From assembly GCA_032622095.1 (NCBI GenBank), contig CP136063.1, positions 24,864,987 through 24,928,986 of the forward strand: 64,000 nucleotides of DNA, given 5' to 3'. Positions 35,295 to 47,065 of this stretch are shown here, piece by piece. The notes under the pieces are model-generated. The model saw only the letters and a program-made list of their open reading frames with translations, did no database searches and was not told the origin of the DNA. Made by a program: the position numbers and the translations under genes. The DNA comes from Siphonodentalium dalli (lineage: Eukaryota; Mollusca; Scaphopoda; Gadilida; Siphonodentaliidae). Positions within the stretch are counted from its first letter, which is position 1; every line of letters begins with the position of its first letter.

Positions 35295-35397
35295 GGGATT
35301 ATTCTTAAGCATAATGGGATTATGCTTAAGCACAATCCCATTACGCTTAAGTGTAATTGGCTATTATAAGTGAATTTGGCCTCCCAAAGTGACTGGT

Positions 35398-35753
35398 ATA
35401 ATCTATATTGGCATTTCCGAATTTTTCCCCAAGGGGCCTGTGGTCGAAAGCACTTCACTGAGATTATAACAATCACCACACAGTGATCATTGCAAGCAGT
35501 CTTCTTTATCCTACAACACACTAACCGATATGGATCTAATGGGGAAAATCGATGTAATTATTCATTCCTGGAAACACATCATTGAATGTATTAATAGAAC
35601 AGCTGGGGCGATGCCTTTAGCAACTGCTAAGACCAAAAAGTGTGTGCTCTTGAAATTGTTCCAATTCTTCGGTTTAACCCTTTCTTTACAGAATACTCCC
35701 ATAGGATATATTATAAATTAAGCTTATTATCTCAACATTTTCTCCCGAGAAAT
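35398..35753. other. Short spacer, no gene
   Basis: A 63-codon ATG frame at 35530-35721 has no recognisable features. Confidence 0.4.
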
Positions 35754-36045
35754 GCAAATTGAAAATTCTCATCGTTTTAACCCTCTCTTTATTGAATAGA
35801 TTTGCCAATTAAGTTATCAAAGTATATGCATTGGAATGGTCTTTTATTCATTTGGAGGGATATTCAGGTACTAAAAGCAGATGACAGACAGACAAAATAA
35901 CAATACAAGTGCAGTCATCTGCTTTTAGTACCTGAATATCCCTCCAAATGAATAAAAGATCATTTCAATGCATATACTTAGATAACTTAATTGGCAAATC
36001 TATTCAATAAAGAGAGGGTTAAAACGATGAGAATTTTCAATTTGC
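35754..36045. repeat. 292-bp near-perfect palindrome
   Basis: Two 132-bp arms (35754-35885 and 35914-36045) are reverse complements with about three mismatches, around a 28-base loop. The arms have equal length and no indel. Likely a young fold-back or MITE; a transcript would form a long double-stranded hairpin. Confidence 0.95.
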
Positions 36046-36399
36046 AATGATTACAATTGGTACTGTTACCTAGTAGGAAATGAACCTGATTCTATAGCCG
36101 AGACACTCCAGGAAATGTCCAAGTGTGAATAATCAGTGCCTGACAGACCACAGTGCAATTTAAAGGAGTACATATACCTCGGTCTTAAATTTACCATGAA
36201 CAGGAAACTTCAAGCAGTAGCAGAAGTAAACAAGAGGTACGCTGTCGCATGGCATTTCCCCCGACCGTAGCAATTCGGATTAAGCATGGACGAGACTGCG
36301 GATATCCGAGGTCTATATGACCATTCCAAAAGAAGTTCGTACAGAAATGTTGACTAAAAACCCCAAAACAAGCGATCTGGAAACCCAAAAACAAGCCAA

Positions 36400-37508
36400 A
36401 ATTCTAATTTTCTAAGTTGAAAAAAGGGCCATAACTCTGGCAAAAATCATCAGATCATACCCAAATTCGCACTTGACATGTATTTTCATATAACTGATCC
36501 ACAAAAATACGGGATTTGCAATCGTACCACAAAAGCTCACGCTATCATCTGGAAACCCCAAAAAACAAGAGAAAAATTGAATTTTCTAAGTAAAAAAGGG
36601 CCATAACTCTGGTAAAAATGGGTGGACGAAACCCACGCTATGCATGTAGATGTTCCCCCATACTGCTCTATCACCATACCAAATATCAGCTAAATCTGCC
36701 CAGCGGTTGCTGAACAATAATGCAAAATGTTTGTACGGACGGACAAAATTGAATTTTCTAAGTCAAAAAATGGCCATAACTCTGGTGAAAATGGGTGGAC
36801 GAAACCCAAACTATGCATGTAGCTGTTCCCCCATGCTGCTCTATCACCATACCAAATATCAGCTAAATCTGCCCAGCGGTTGCTGAACAATAATGCAAAA
36901 TGTTTGTACGGACGGACAAATTCAAATTTTCTAAGTTGAAAAAAGGGCCATTACTCTGGCAAAAATCATCAGATCAAACCCAAATTCGCACTTGACATGT
37001 ATTTTCATATAACTGATCCACAAAAATACGGGATTTGCAATCATACCACCAAAGCTCACGCTATCATCTGGAAACCAAAAAAACAAGAGAAAAATTGAAT
37101 TTTCTAAGTAAAAAAAGGGCAATAACTCTGGCAAAAATGGGTGGACGAAACCCACGCTATGCATGTAGATGTTCCCCCATACTGCTCTATCACCATACCA
37201 AATATCAGCTAAATCTGCCCAGCGGTTGCTGAACAATAATGCAAAATGTTTGTACGGACGGACAAAATTGAATTTTCTAAGTCAAAAAAGGGCCATAACT
37301 CTGGTGAAAATGGGTGGACGAAATCCGAACTATGCATGTAGCTGTTCCCCCATGCTGCTCTATCACCATACCAAATATCAGCTAAATCTGCCCAGCGGTT
37401 GCTGAACAATAATGCAAAATGTTTGTACGGACGTACGGAAGTACGGCTCGACGTACGGACGGAGACGTCGACTATATACCCGCCGACTTCAAGTCGGGGG
37501 CATAATAA
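36400..37508 (+). repeat. Mollusc-type repeat with 519-bp higher-order period
   Basis: TCTAAGTTGA followed by AAAAGGGCCAT starts at 36411 and 36930, a 519-bp period. Each period has three related ~173-bp subunits: one with 'CATCAGATCA(T/A)ACCC' and two with 'AATGGGTGGACGAAA(C/T)CC' and 'GCCCAGCGGTTGCTGAAC'. The array ends in a GTACGGACGTACGG tail and a hairpin CCGCCGACTTCAAGTCGGGGG, the usual 3' end of this repeat type. Confidence 0.85.
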
Positions 37509-38724
37509 GGGAACCAAAGCACTATATACATGTGTTTAGATCTTCGTTTCGGAAGCATGAAATATATTCAATTAAGATATCATACAAATTGTTTTATAAC
37601 CAATTCTACTAAATGGGTGCGCAAGCCAAGGAATTACTCCCTGTTCAAGCACTCACAATTCTTTACTGCTCAGTAGTACAAATTCTTTTATTATATGGCA
37701 CTGATGTATGTGGCCATAGTAAACATGTCTATAAACTATTTTCTTCAGGAAAAAAATGAGGATTATGACTAAACAATGTTAAAAAATGTTGCACTATTCA
37801 TGCTAGATTGGAAAAACGATGGTCTCCCAGAACCATTCAATATATTTTGAGACAAACAAGGACAATACCCGCCAAAATGGTTTCTTTAAAAATCGTGAAA
37901 TATTTTCTTGATTCATTCCCTACATTCAACTATTTGGTATAACTTAACGAAAGACACGATCAAGGTTACCTATCAGGGGTCCTACTAAACAACGAACACA
38001 AACGAACACAGACGAACATAAACGAACACAGGTCCAAAAAGCGGAGTAGAAGGGTGAAATTTGGTTTGTGTGTGCGCGTGTGTCCATTCTATGTGTATGT
38101 GGTGTAATTTCCAACTTTGATGATTTATTTTTTGAGTTATTAGCATTATTTGAATACAAAACTACTAAACAACGAACACAAACGAACATAAGATTAGCGG
38201 CAGTGCAGAGGCTACCATGCATGCAGGTGTTAATTAACTACGGCTTACTCTGTCTCCTTGTTTTTACTGCAAGATGATTGTCAATTTTATCAGTGATGGC
38301 AATAAAAACACGGGGAAACATCATAGGTCGGCGTTTTAATGCATAGCTAACAAAACATTTGAGTGAATGTGAGTGAGTCATTGTTGTCAGTCTCTGAGAT
38401 GACTATATATTTTTTCTCAGTCTCGGAGATCACTCTGGTAAATGCTATTTCTGCTTGCTTTCCTGATACACGCATCGTAATTTAAGTAAAACAGACAGTG
38501 ATCAAACTGTCAATAAGATGGAAAAGTATTCAATAGCGAGAGCGGCTTGGTAACAATAGAAAACAAAATCATTTATGACGAAATACAGACAGACATAATT
38601 GACAAATATATGTGACAACAGACGATACCTTACATTTATGGAAAGACTAAAGACGAAAGTTTTCAATGCTAGAAAAAAAAATTCAACAATTCCGAAATGT
38701 TGGACAAATAACAATTATGAAAGC

Positions 38725-38865
38725 ATTAAAGGTGCGGGAGTCCTTGGCAGTGGGTATATGCTGTGAAAATATTTCCAACGGTCAACAACCGACACAAAAA
38801 GTTAAATGTAGACAGACTTTGTCCGTATACAAATAAGAAATATCGCATAAACAGACTAATGCGAA
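38725..38865 (+). repeat. Dispersed repeat shared with element X
   Basis: Counterpart of 14765-14905 (and of the last ~80 bases of copy B). Confidence 0.6.
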
Positions 38866-39073
38866 GACTTCTTAATTTTGTGAGTGACAATTCCAAATTC
38901 CAAACTTCAACTGACGACAATTAACTATACCCAAAACTAGCTACCGCTCTCGCAAAAAAACCTGGACCAAAAAAAGGAAAGAGTGAAGGCATCAAAAACC
39001 AAGACCTTCACCAATAAACGACAGAAAGTTAGCATATAGTATGCAAATATAAATAGAAGATCTCACATGAGTT

Positions 39074-39187
39074 TCTATTTTATACGGAATTTATCAACCG
39101 AGTTCACTAAATTCGATTTGAGCCGTGGTTTACCGAGGCTCAAATAGAATTTAGTGGACGAGGTTGATAAATTACGTATAAAATAGA
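39074..39187. repeat. 114-bp fold-back
   Basis: TCTATTTTATACG...CAAATCGAATTTAGTG-type arms of about 50 bases pair (CTATTTTATACG with CGTATAAAATAG; CACTAAATTCGATTTGAGCC with GGCTCAAATAGAATTTAGTG) around a short TGGTTTACCGA loop. Confidence 0.85.
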
Positions 39188-39974
39188 ACGAGTTTGAGAT
39201 ACTTTTTATCACATGATCATATAATCGCTTAAATTTTTATCGAAAACAACAATAATTAACAGACAGAGAACTTTGTCCCAAAGAGCAGCGTGACGTCATT
39301 GCACGCAACGATATTACACGTGTCTATTACGCTCGAATATTACATAGGAAAATAGTGCTAATCATGTGATAAAATAACATATAGACTTCTTGGATTCATA
39401 TCAAATAAGTGCATTACTTGATTTTAATGATTTAAATAATGCAACATTTTGCTGGAGCCATTTTCATCCATGCACTGATTTCAAGGAGAACAAACTCTGC
39501 CCATCGTTCCGCCGGGGCCGAGTTGTAAAATAATATATAAATATTCGATTGTATACCGTAAAACAAACTTTGATTCTAGTACCTGAAGTTCTACTGAAAG
39601 AGCAGTGTGATGCCAGGGAAGTTAAACGAAGTAATAATAAGACAAACTAACTAAGTCAAAACAACTCAGTGACAAAGAGACAGAGTATAAGCCATAGAGA
39701 AGGCGGTAGTTAATTAACACCTTTATTAACACCTTTGCCATACGGCTAATCTCATGTTCGTTTGTGTTCGTTGTTTAGTAGCTTTGCATTCAAATAATGC
39801 TTATAACTCGAAAAATAAGTCATCAAAGTTGGAAATAACACCACATACACATATATTGGACCCACACGCACCCACAAACCAAAGTTCACCCTTCTATTCC
39901 GCTTTTTAGACCTGTGTTCGTTTATGTTCGTTTATGTTCGTTTGTGTTCGTTGTTTAGTAGGACCGCCTATCAG

Positions 39975-40871
39975 CTTAAAAAAAATCATTGGTCAACATC
40001 TGCCCCATATGGGTGTATCAAACTTATAATGCTGACATGATAATAGAGACATGTGATGTAAGCATTTCTCCAGAATCACGTTGGCATTATCATGGGCAGA
40101 ATACTGACAGTTAAAAATTACTGTGATATGTCTGTCATTAATTATTCACGCATGGCATTTTTGCTGGGTGTTTTGTGTTCAATCGTTCCCAAGAGAGGAC
40201 ATTTCTTCATGAACTCTTAAGAATATAGCTCTGAAAAAAACAATTGAAACATCTTTAAAAACGCCCACCTCTGTGTCATGATTTGCTTTAGTATTGCCTT
40301 TCCAATTCGATAAAAGAGTGGCCAGGAAAGAATTATTTCATAGATCATTTGAGTTTCTTCACATGGCATAATCGATCTGAGGATTCGGAGAAATGCATGG
40401 AAAATTGCCAATAAGGGTTAAATTTGTTTTTCTTAATAATTCGTTGTAACTGCTACAACAAGTGTCTTTCATTGATATGGGAAGGTATAAAATGTTAGCA
40501 TTTTGTCACTTGGCTAGTAGCAGATCCTTTACACATGTATAGGCCATCAGATAGGTTTGATGATGTACAGTATGTGTTGTTCACAAATTAGGTACTATCA
40601 GTGGAAAAATAATCGCATTTGGCAAAACGCTCAGTAATTTTGACTAAAAACATCTAGACCTATCAGATAGTCTATAGCTTCCATCATTCACACATTATGG
40701 ATTTTTCCACAGGGTGATGACGAAATAGTGATGCCAACTGATGAAACTTTGCTTTAATTTCAACATGCGTAATGCTCAGATTATCAGAGGTTAGTCCAGT
40801 TAGGAACGTGAAAATGGCATACAAGAAATGATGTGATGGAAGCTTTGCTGTTGCAGGTTAGACATCCTGGG
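39975..40871. other. No gene recognised
   Basis: AT-rich spacer with short random frames only. Confidence 0.4.
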
Positions 40872-41023
40872 CCAGTGCATTCTCTTATATATTTTATTCG
40901 CCCATAGGGAGCCTCACATATATATAAGAGAATGTACTGGCTTACAAGATCAAAGTAAATATTGTTTGACCAATGCATTCTCTTATACATGCGGGAGACT
41001 CGCATATATAAGAGAATGCATTG
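40872..41023. repeat. Two adjacent related hairpins
   Basis: First hairpin 40872-40940 (CCAGTGCATTCTCTTATAT with ATATAAGAGAATGTACTGG) and second 40971-41023 (CAATGCATTCTCTTATA with TATATAAGAGAATGCATTG). Shared stems and different loops suggest a duplicated MITE or nested copies. Confidence 0.85.
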
Positions 41024-41110
41024 CAGAGTTCATGGAAAATTTTAGGAAGCTCTGGTCATGAATTTTGTTATTTTGCAAAATTTACCTTGATCGTATTTAA
41101 ATTCAAGCAG

Positions 41111-41143
41111 TACTATTTTTCACGCACTGAGCGAAAAATAGTA
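41111..41143. repeat. Short hairpin
   Basis: TACTATTTTTC and GAAAAATAGTA pair around ACGCACTGAGC. Confidence 0.7.
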
Positions 41144-41536
41144 AGGCACCAAGTTTAATCTAAACTAAAGTCTATATGAAATACATGCCAGAGGGCTATG
41201 CTGTTGAATTTACATATATTATGAACGGCTGAATAGACAAATACACCTATACATGTATGCATATATTTACATTCGGCCAACCGCTATCAAAGCCATTGCT
41301 CAGAATGCCAAGCGACAAATCATGGTTGTTGAAATGATTGTATAAGAAATACTGATATTCCAGGTCGCCATAAAATTATGATGTCAGTAGTTACCACGGG
41401 TTATTTATAACACGATATAAATCCGCCGCGATTGTGTTTAATATCCACATACACACTATCTCCAGCAATGACTAAGAACCGAAACTTCATCAGCTTCATA
41501 ATATGCGGAAATATCACGGAAATATTAAGAAACTAT

Positions 41537-41607
41537 TTTTATCAGTTTTGAATTCGGGCAGCAAGGTGCGAGAATTTAATGTGCGCGAATTCAAAACTGA
41601 GCAAAAA
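41537..41607. repeat. Hairpin, TCAGTTTTGAATTCG arms
   Basis: TCAGTTTTGAATTCG (about 41542) pairs exactly with CGAATTCAAAACTGA (41586-41600), with partly paired flanks. Confidence 0.75.
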
Positions 41608-41779
41608 ATGGTACTGAGCGAATTTAATTACAAGTAAGGTAGTTTAATTACTAAAACTAAATCGGAATTTATTTATAATACACACTCCCATTGCGTAAAT
41701 GACAAAATGTTCAGTTACCTGCCAATTATCAATTAGAGATGCTTCCTGTAATAGTTGAAGACCAAATTTAACTAGAGAT

Positions 41780-41960
41780 GGGCCTGTCCGAGGTGGGACT
41801 AAGGAATAACCCCATATTGAAAAAGTCCAAAAAGGGCTGTATTGAACATTTTCTGAGTCGAAAAAAAAAGACTAAGAAATAACCCCATATTGATAATTTC
41901 AAAGTACAAAAAGGGCATTTTCTCAGTCGAAAATAAAGGGATAACTCCATAAGAAATTTG
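41780..41960 (+). repeat. Small tandem repeat, AATAACCCCATATTGA units
   Basis: Two units share GACTAAG(A)AATAACCCCATATTGA, CAAAAAGGGC and TTTTCT(G/C)AGTCGAAAA, followed by a GGGATAACTCC phrase of the mollusc repeat type. Confidence 0.7.
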
Positions 41961-42190
41961 GACAGACAAATCGCGGGTGCGTATTTTCCCAAGGTACCAA
42001 ATATCTGTTCCATGTTTTTTTTTTAAATGGGGGAGGGAGCGTTATAATGACCAAATATGTTCATACACTTGATGGTGACGTCCACCAAATCCTCAATCGA
42101 GTATGCTGTGTGCTCCTTAAATAGCAGCATGCAGGGGATGTCTTGATTGTTCTCCTGTGACATACAGTAGTCAGAACACGAATATCTTAA

Positions 42191-42332
42191 AGGGGTACTA
42201 TACACTATATCCACATCCAGGGGAACATCTCCTTTTAAGTTCAACAGAATATATGCAACACATGAATGAATTCTGTTCAGTATAAAAGGAGATGGTCCCA
42301 TAAATGGAACGGATTTAGTGTACAGTCCCCCT
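42191..42332. mobile_element. 142-bp MITE flanked by TTAA
   Basis: The ends AGGGGTACTATACACTA and TAGTGTACAGTCCCCCT are inverted, and the inner stem TCTCCTTTT.../...AAAAGGAGA with ACAGAAT/ATTCTGT continues the fold. TTAA lies directly outside both ends (42187-42190 and 42333-42336), as expected for piggyBac-type insertion. Confidence 0.82.
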
Positions 42333-42336
42333 TTAA

Positions 42337-45050
42337 CTATAGCGACATGAGATTTTCATTTTTAGTCTCATTGTGCGCTCAGAAAAGACGAAACCGACCA
42401 TATTAGAACTCTGCACATCTCAAAACTTATTGCTGATGACTTATAACAAGAGGTAAATAAGTAGTTGTTTTTCTACTGTATTATTAATTGCTTGTAATTA
42501 TACATTATAGAGGTAGATCTATTTACCCTTATAGTTCTATTGGCTACATTAAGTTTATTATATAATAATTATGTGTCAAGTTGCATAACACTTCATGGCG
42601 AGATCAATGAATATACTAGTATGTTGCAATGGATTTGTAACTAAAAAAAGGGGGATAACTCTACTGAAATAGACCAACATTGCAATGGCAGGTGTAAAAG
42701 TTTGTGACCATAACAATGGTAAATATATGTGACAAGTTTCCCAACAATTGACGAATCGCAGACTGGAATTAACCACGCCTCCCCAGTTATTTCGTAGTTA
42801 TTGTTGCTAACTCTTATAAACAATGGCGACTCAAAAGTCATAAAATTAGTGTTATTTAACGCCAATATTTAAGATAAAAATTACAAGCTAAAAGCTATGG
42901 AGACGGTTTAAAAGCAGTTTTGACAGTCGAAATAGCAGGCCATTGATTAATATTGTGTGTTATGAATATGAATTGCGCCGCGAGTAATTATTTCTTCCCA
43001 CTTTTATCAAATTTAGCAAATCATACAAGAAGTTCTGAAAGTATATGCCACATAGAAAGGATAGATGCCATGTTCACTTGTAGGATCTTCTGCGAATGTT
43101 TCAGTGAATCAGTTTGAGAATCGTCAAGATTCCCCCACTGAATGGAAGATCGGTTATCACACATTAATATTACATGTGTATTATGCAGTACTGATGCGAC
43201 AATGTAAATGGGAATCCAGAAATGTTTTCAAAGAAAATTACACAAAATTGCACAGGCTTCACGATGTACATGCAAACTTCACCAAACCAGTTCACTTTAT
43301 GAAGTCAGTAACTTGATGTCATATCGGATCAACAATAAAATTTGTTTCATTTCATGTATGTTATTGATGGCTTAGAGAACATGTGGAATTAAAACGACTA
43401 CCATCTGATAATACTTTGCATCTGGTCAGAAATTTGTGGATACCTTTAATAATGTGGCTCAGTTGAGTTATGAGAAACAGATATCTATATTGTTTTATTT
43501 ATTTTTCCTTCTTTTAATCCGAAAGCATGAAAGTACTACTGTTCAAAACAAGAGGAATTATTAATTACAACTCCGATCGGCTTATTTCATTAATTTGGGA
43601 GCTATTAGCATTGCTTCAATATTGAATGGCTTTCGTTAGTTTGATAGTAAATGAACCATAGTGAAGCTTCTTTGTTTTGGAAGAAGTCGACAATCCTAAT
43701 ACCTCATTTGCCATAATAGGATTGGTCAGTTACCACTGTGTCAACAATCTTAGATTCGTCAATTGACCAGGACATGAAGGAAGACAAGCTCTGGCAAAAT
43801 TACATAAGGTGCAATTATTGCCAAGTTAAAAGCGAGGTGTAATGTAATATACAAGTACTTGGACCAAACCCATAAATGTAGATGCGAAGGTTTCCAAGCT
43901 AGCAATTATATGCGATCAGTCTCCAAAAAAAAATTGAGGACGAATTATTGAGTACAAGCACATGCAGACAAAATTATGTACGTTGAGAAAAAAAAGAAAA
44001 GAAAAAGGGAGATAACTCAATTAAAAAGTCAGACCAAACTCACAATCGCAGATTTCTATGGTAGTATGCATCGTGACAAGCATTTCTAGCATCCCATGTA
44101 ATGTAATTATAATGTGAAAGTGTACTAAAAGTGACTCGCAACATTCCTCACTCAAATTGAACCTATCAATTGCCTGCCTTCAAGCTGAAATTAAAACCAG
44201 TTTAATTTGAAGCCTGAATATGACTTCAGTTTAATGAACTTTCAGATTACGTCTATGCTAGTATTGCTACATCATTCAGATACTTTTTCAAATATATTAA
44301 CTGATGTAAATGTGAAACTGACAAATAGTTAAACCAGAGGAAAAGTTTAGATAATTTATAATTAAATTAATTAAATACAGGAGGAAACCAACTATTATTG
44401 TTCTCTTGATTAAACTCATCAGGGTAAAGACATGGAGATGCAGTGACAGAGATTCAGCTTTTTAGATTACACAAGGAGACTGCAACCATGGGTACTGACC
44501 ATATAGCCCATGGTAGCAACTTGAAACATGTGCAAGATGGAATCAAAGTTTAAAATAAAATAAAAAAAAATTTTAATGGAAAGGTGAATATCAACATTTC
44601 TTTGATTGCGAATATCCATATTCAATTTCATTGAGAATCCATTACCAACAACTGAGATACTCAGTTAAACAAAGAAGGATAACTCCAGAAGGAAACAACT
44701 TAGTTACTATTTGGGCCCGCAGTTGAACCAATTTCAGAAAGTATAGTCCATTGGCACCACACACATGGTTGTGATACAACATTTTGATGGTTTATGACAT
44801 TGTGTATCAGTGCGAAATATACAAATGATACAAAAGATGATTTTGAGATTACTATCCGAAATATTACCGGTATATGTAAATGTAAAACTCAATGTAAATA
44901 TAAAACTTAAGATTACCATATTTGTTTAAGATTTGTTCACCTCTCACTCCAAAAACTGAAAAGCCAGTTTTGAGGAAAATTCAGCATATATTTTAAAAGC
45001 ACAGGAACTCAGATTTTGTGTGTAATTTCTTCGATAAGGGATCTCGTAAA
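42337..45050. other. No gene recognised
   Basis: 2.7 kb of AT-rich sequence. 42640-42780 and 43980-44060 carry fragments of the mollusc-type repeat (GGGGGATAACTCTACT; GGGAGATAACTCAATT). An 83-codon frame at 43065-43316 has no recognisable family. Confidence 0.4.
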
Positions 45051-46137
45051 TGGTGAACTTAGTGACAACAAAATTTCAACATGACCTGCTCACTGTTGTG
45101 GACATAAAATGAAGCCTTGATGCAATTACATGTCTAATTTTCCGCATGTGTCAATGAAAAGCACCTACTTAGAAGTAGTTGATGCCGAATAGAGAATATC
45201 TTCACAAATTAGATGCAGTTTGTTAAAAAGGCCACATGTCCCCCGAAAAAGGTCGCTTTTATTGGGCAGTAACTCTTTCAGAAGAGAACAAGAGCATCTC
45301 TAGGGAGTGGCAAAATACACTTGTGGTAAACTCACATACCAAATTTCATTCCATTCAGTTCAGACTTAATACTAAAGTTATCATCCAGAAACAAGGATCG
45401 AGTGCAAATTTCAACAAAAAGGGCCAAAACTCAAGTGAGGAAATCAACCAATGATCCACACAAAATTATGGTATGCAAGCAAAACTTTTTCTGGGTGGCT
45501 TGAGCATATGTAGAGTCATGCAAGTCTGCAAATAGTTTTTCATGGGGTAAATTTAGTGATGCTGTCCCGCACAGCAGGCTAGCATAACCAAACTCACCAT
45601 CTGGGAACCCCATTCTGCTCACACTGACTCAGACATCGAGAACAATACTCTATGTCGGCGAAACAATACATTACTGGATTTTCCAACTAAGGACCAAATA
45701 TTCAGAGGGCATGAACAGGTCAGCCACCTTATGGAGAATAATATTAATCTCATTCTGCTTAGGCCTCATCTTTTGTGAAGTAACTATAGTCTCAAATTAA
45801 CATTGTTTTTAGTTACTTTTTCCCTTCTGGAAAGTTTCTATATCCCCTAATTTGCAGAAGATAAAATGTATAATCGAGGTGATTAATGAGTGAACTTCAC
45901 CAACTGGGAAACATTAATCTGACCTAATACCATATTTGGAATTCTTATCAGTAGTCATTCATTGTGCAAAAGATACATTGAGGTTCATTGCATAAAACTA
46001 TTCGCTTTACATCCACAACAGTGAGCAGGTCATGTTGAGATATCCAAACTGAACAGCTTGTCCCTTTTTCCAAGCAGTCAGGTTTGTTGGCACAACTGGT
46101 GGAGTGGAGCTTAACTTTGTTGTCACTAGATTCACCA
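45051..46137. mobile_element. 1.1-kb inverted-arm element
   Basis: 45051-45116 (GGTGAACTTAGTGACAACAA ... CATGACCTGCTCACTGTTGTGGA) is inverted at 46005-46137, where the arm has about 80 extra bases in the middle. The interior (45230-45450) holds a mollusc-type repeat. It is related to the element at 47317-48998 through the GTCAATGAA...CTACTTAGAA segment at 45148-45178. Confidence 0.65.
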
Positions 46138-46249
46138 ACCCTGTTCACCTGAACTCATGTTTTTTTTAAATAAGACCATTAGGATAATTATAGCGTTACT
46201 GCATCATACAATTCCTTTTAAGCACCCCTTCCCCTATTCCATTTTTCAA

Positions 46250-46760
46250 ATTTCATTCAACTTCATTGCAAATAGTAGGAAACAAGATGACCAGAGCATG
46301 ACCCCATTGTTTAAAGTTCAAACAAACATATATTGTTAATTGGATAGCAGAATAAATAAAATGAGTAGATTCATTGCTTCATCACATCAAGTTCATGTTT
46401 CCTCCACGTTTTTGGATATATCTGAATTTGGTCACTGCATGCATTCCTCATTTTTCTAAGTGGTCACTTCTTTGCCACACACAGTATAGAATTGGAAGCA
46501 AGAAATTTAGTTACCCCATTTCAATATATCAAATTTGGAACCTCAAATAGAGATATATCTGTTAGAAAGCCACCTCCTTTCCTCATTTGCCATAACTATC
46601 AGGATCAATACATGAAAAATGGTGGATTTTGTCAGGTATATCAAGATCATGGCCCATTTGTCCAACCATGTCATTATTAAATGTCAGAAGTTCTCACTGA
46701 GACAGAGGATAAATGGAGAGGACTATAGATAGTTGGATCTATGTGAGATAGAAATCAAGG
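46250..46760. repeat. Paralogous repeat with empty insertion site
   Basis: 46250-46610 is the reverse complement of 300-430 joined to 1500-1740, without the 1,061-bp insert; the join is CAGTAT at 46482-46487. 46630-46760 matches 15-125 in forward orientation, so that part is flipped relative to copy A. It is about 80% similar and documents the pre-insertion state. Confidence 0.85.
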
Positions 46761-47065
46761 CACGATTTAAGCGGTATCGCATCGCTATTTGCGATAAAAT
46801 ATACCCTGTTGACGATGCAATATCAGCCTCAATTATTTGACATGGCGCATTTTTATGCACATCGAGCATGACCATGCTATATTAAATCGATTCTGATTGG
46901 TTTGTCATTCCTTGACAATTTTTGTTTAAGGGTCCATTTCAAGAGATTTAAACATTGTTTATGCTATTGCGGTGCCAAAGTTCACAGCTCGGGCATATCG
47001 GGCACCCACTCTCCGTTCTAATTATGTTGTTCATTGATATAGTAAGAAATAAAATACAATACAAT

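Larger units (their letters stand above)
33339..35397. mobile_element. 2.06-kb fold-back made of CTTAAG palindromes
   Basis: The terminal inverted repeats share TTTGGGAGGCCAAATTCA and then 'AATAGC(A/C)AATTAC(G/A)CTTAA' (left about 33347-33392, right about 35340-35391 reversed). Between them are dozens of diverged copies of the self-complementary word ATTACGCTTAAGCGTAAT separated by GGCATT, GGGATT or CCATT (33380-33625, 33758-33845, 34570-35345). A non-repetitive core at about 33850-34560 holds a ~285-bp duplication. No coding capacity; the many in-frame peptide repeats are produced by the repetition. Confidence 0.8.
37977..39966. mobile_element. 1,990-bp element with 8-bp TSD CCTATCAG
   Basis: CCTATCAG lies directly outside both ends (37969-37976 and 39967-39974). 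The inverted arms are about 225 bp (37977-38202 and 39740-39966), roughly 90% identical, starting GGTCCTACTAAACAACGAAC. Each arm also ends internally with a second copy of CTACTAAACAACGAACACAA (38162 and its reverse near 39755). The interior holds a fold-back (39074-39187) and a segment shared with element X (38725-38865). No transposase is seen. An 8-bp TSD fits hAT, P or Merlin-like elements; the TIR does not settle which. Confidence 0.88.

Noticed and set aside
36650..37405. Repeated 60-100-codon frames on both strands
   Set aside because: They are translations of the 173/519-bp mollusc-type repeat; the same peptides recur in each unit on both strands.
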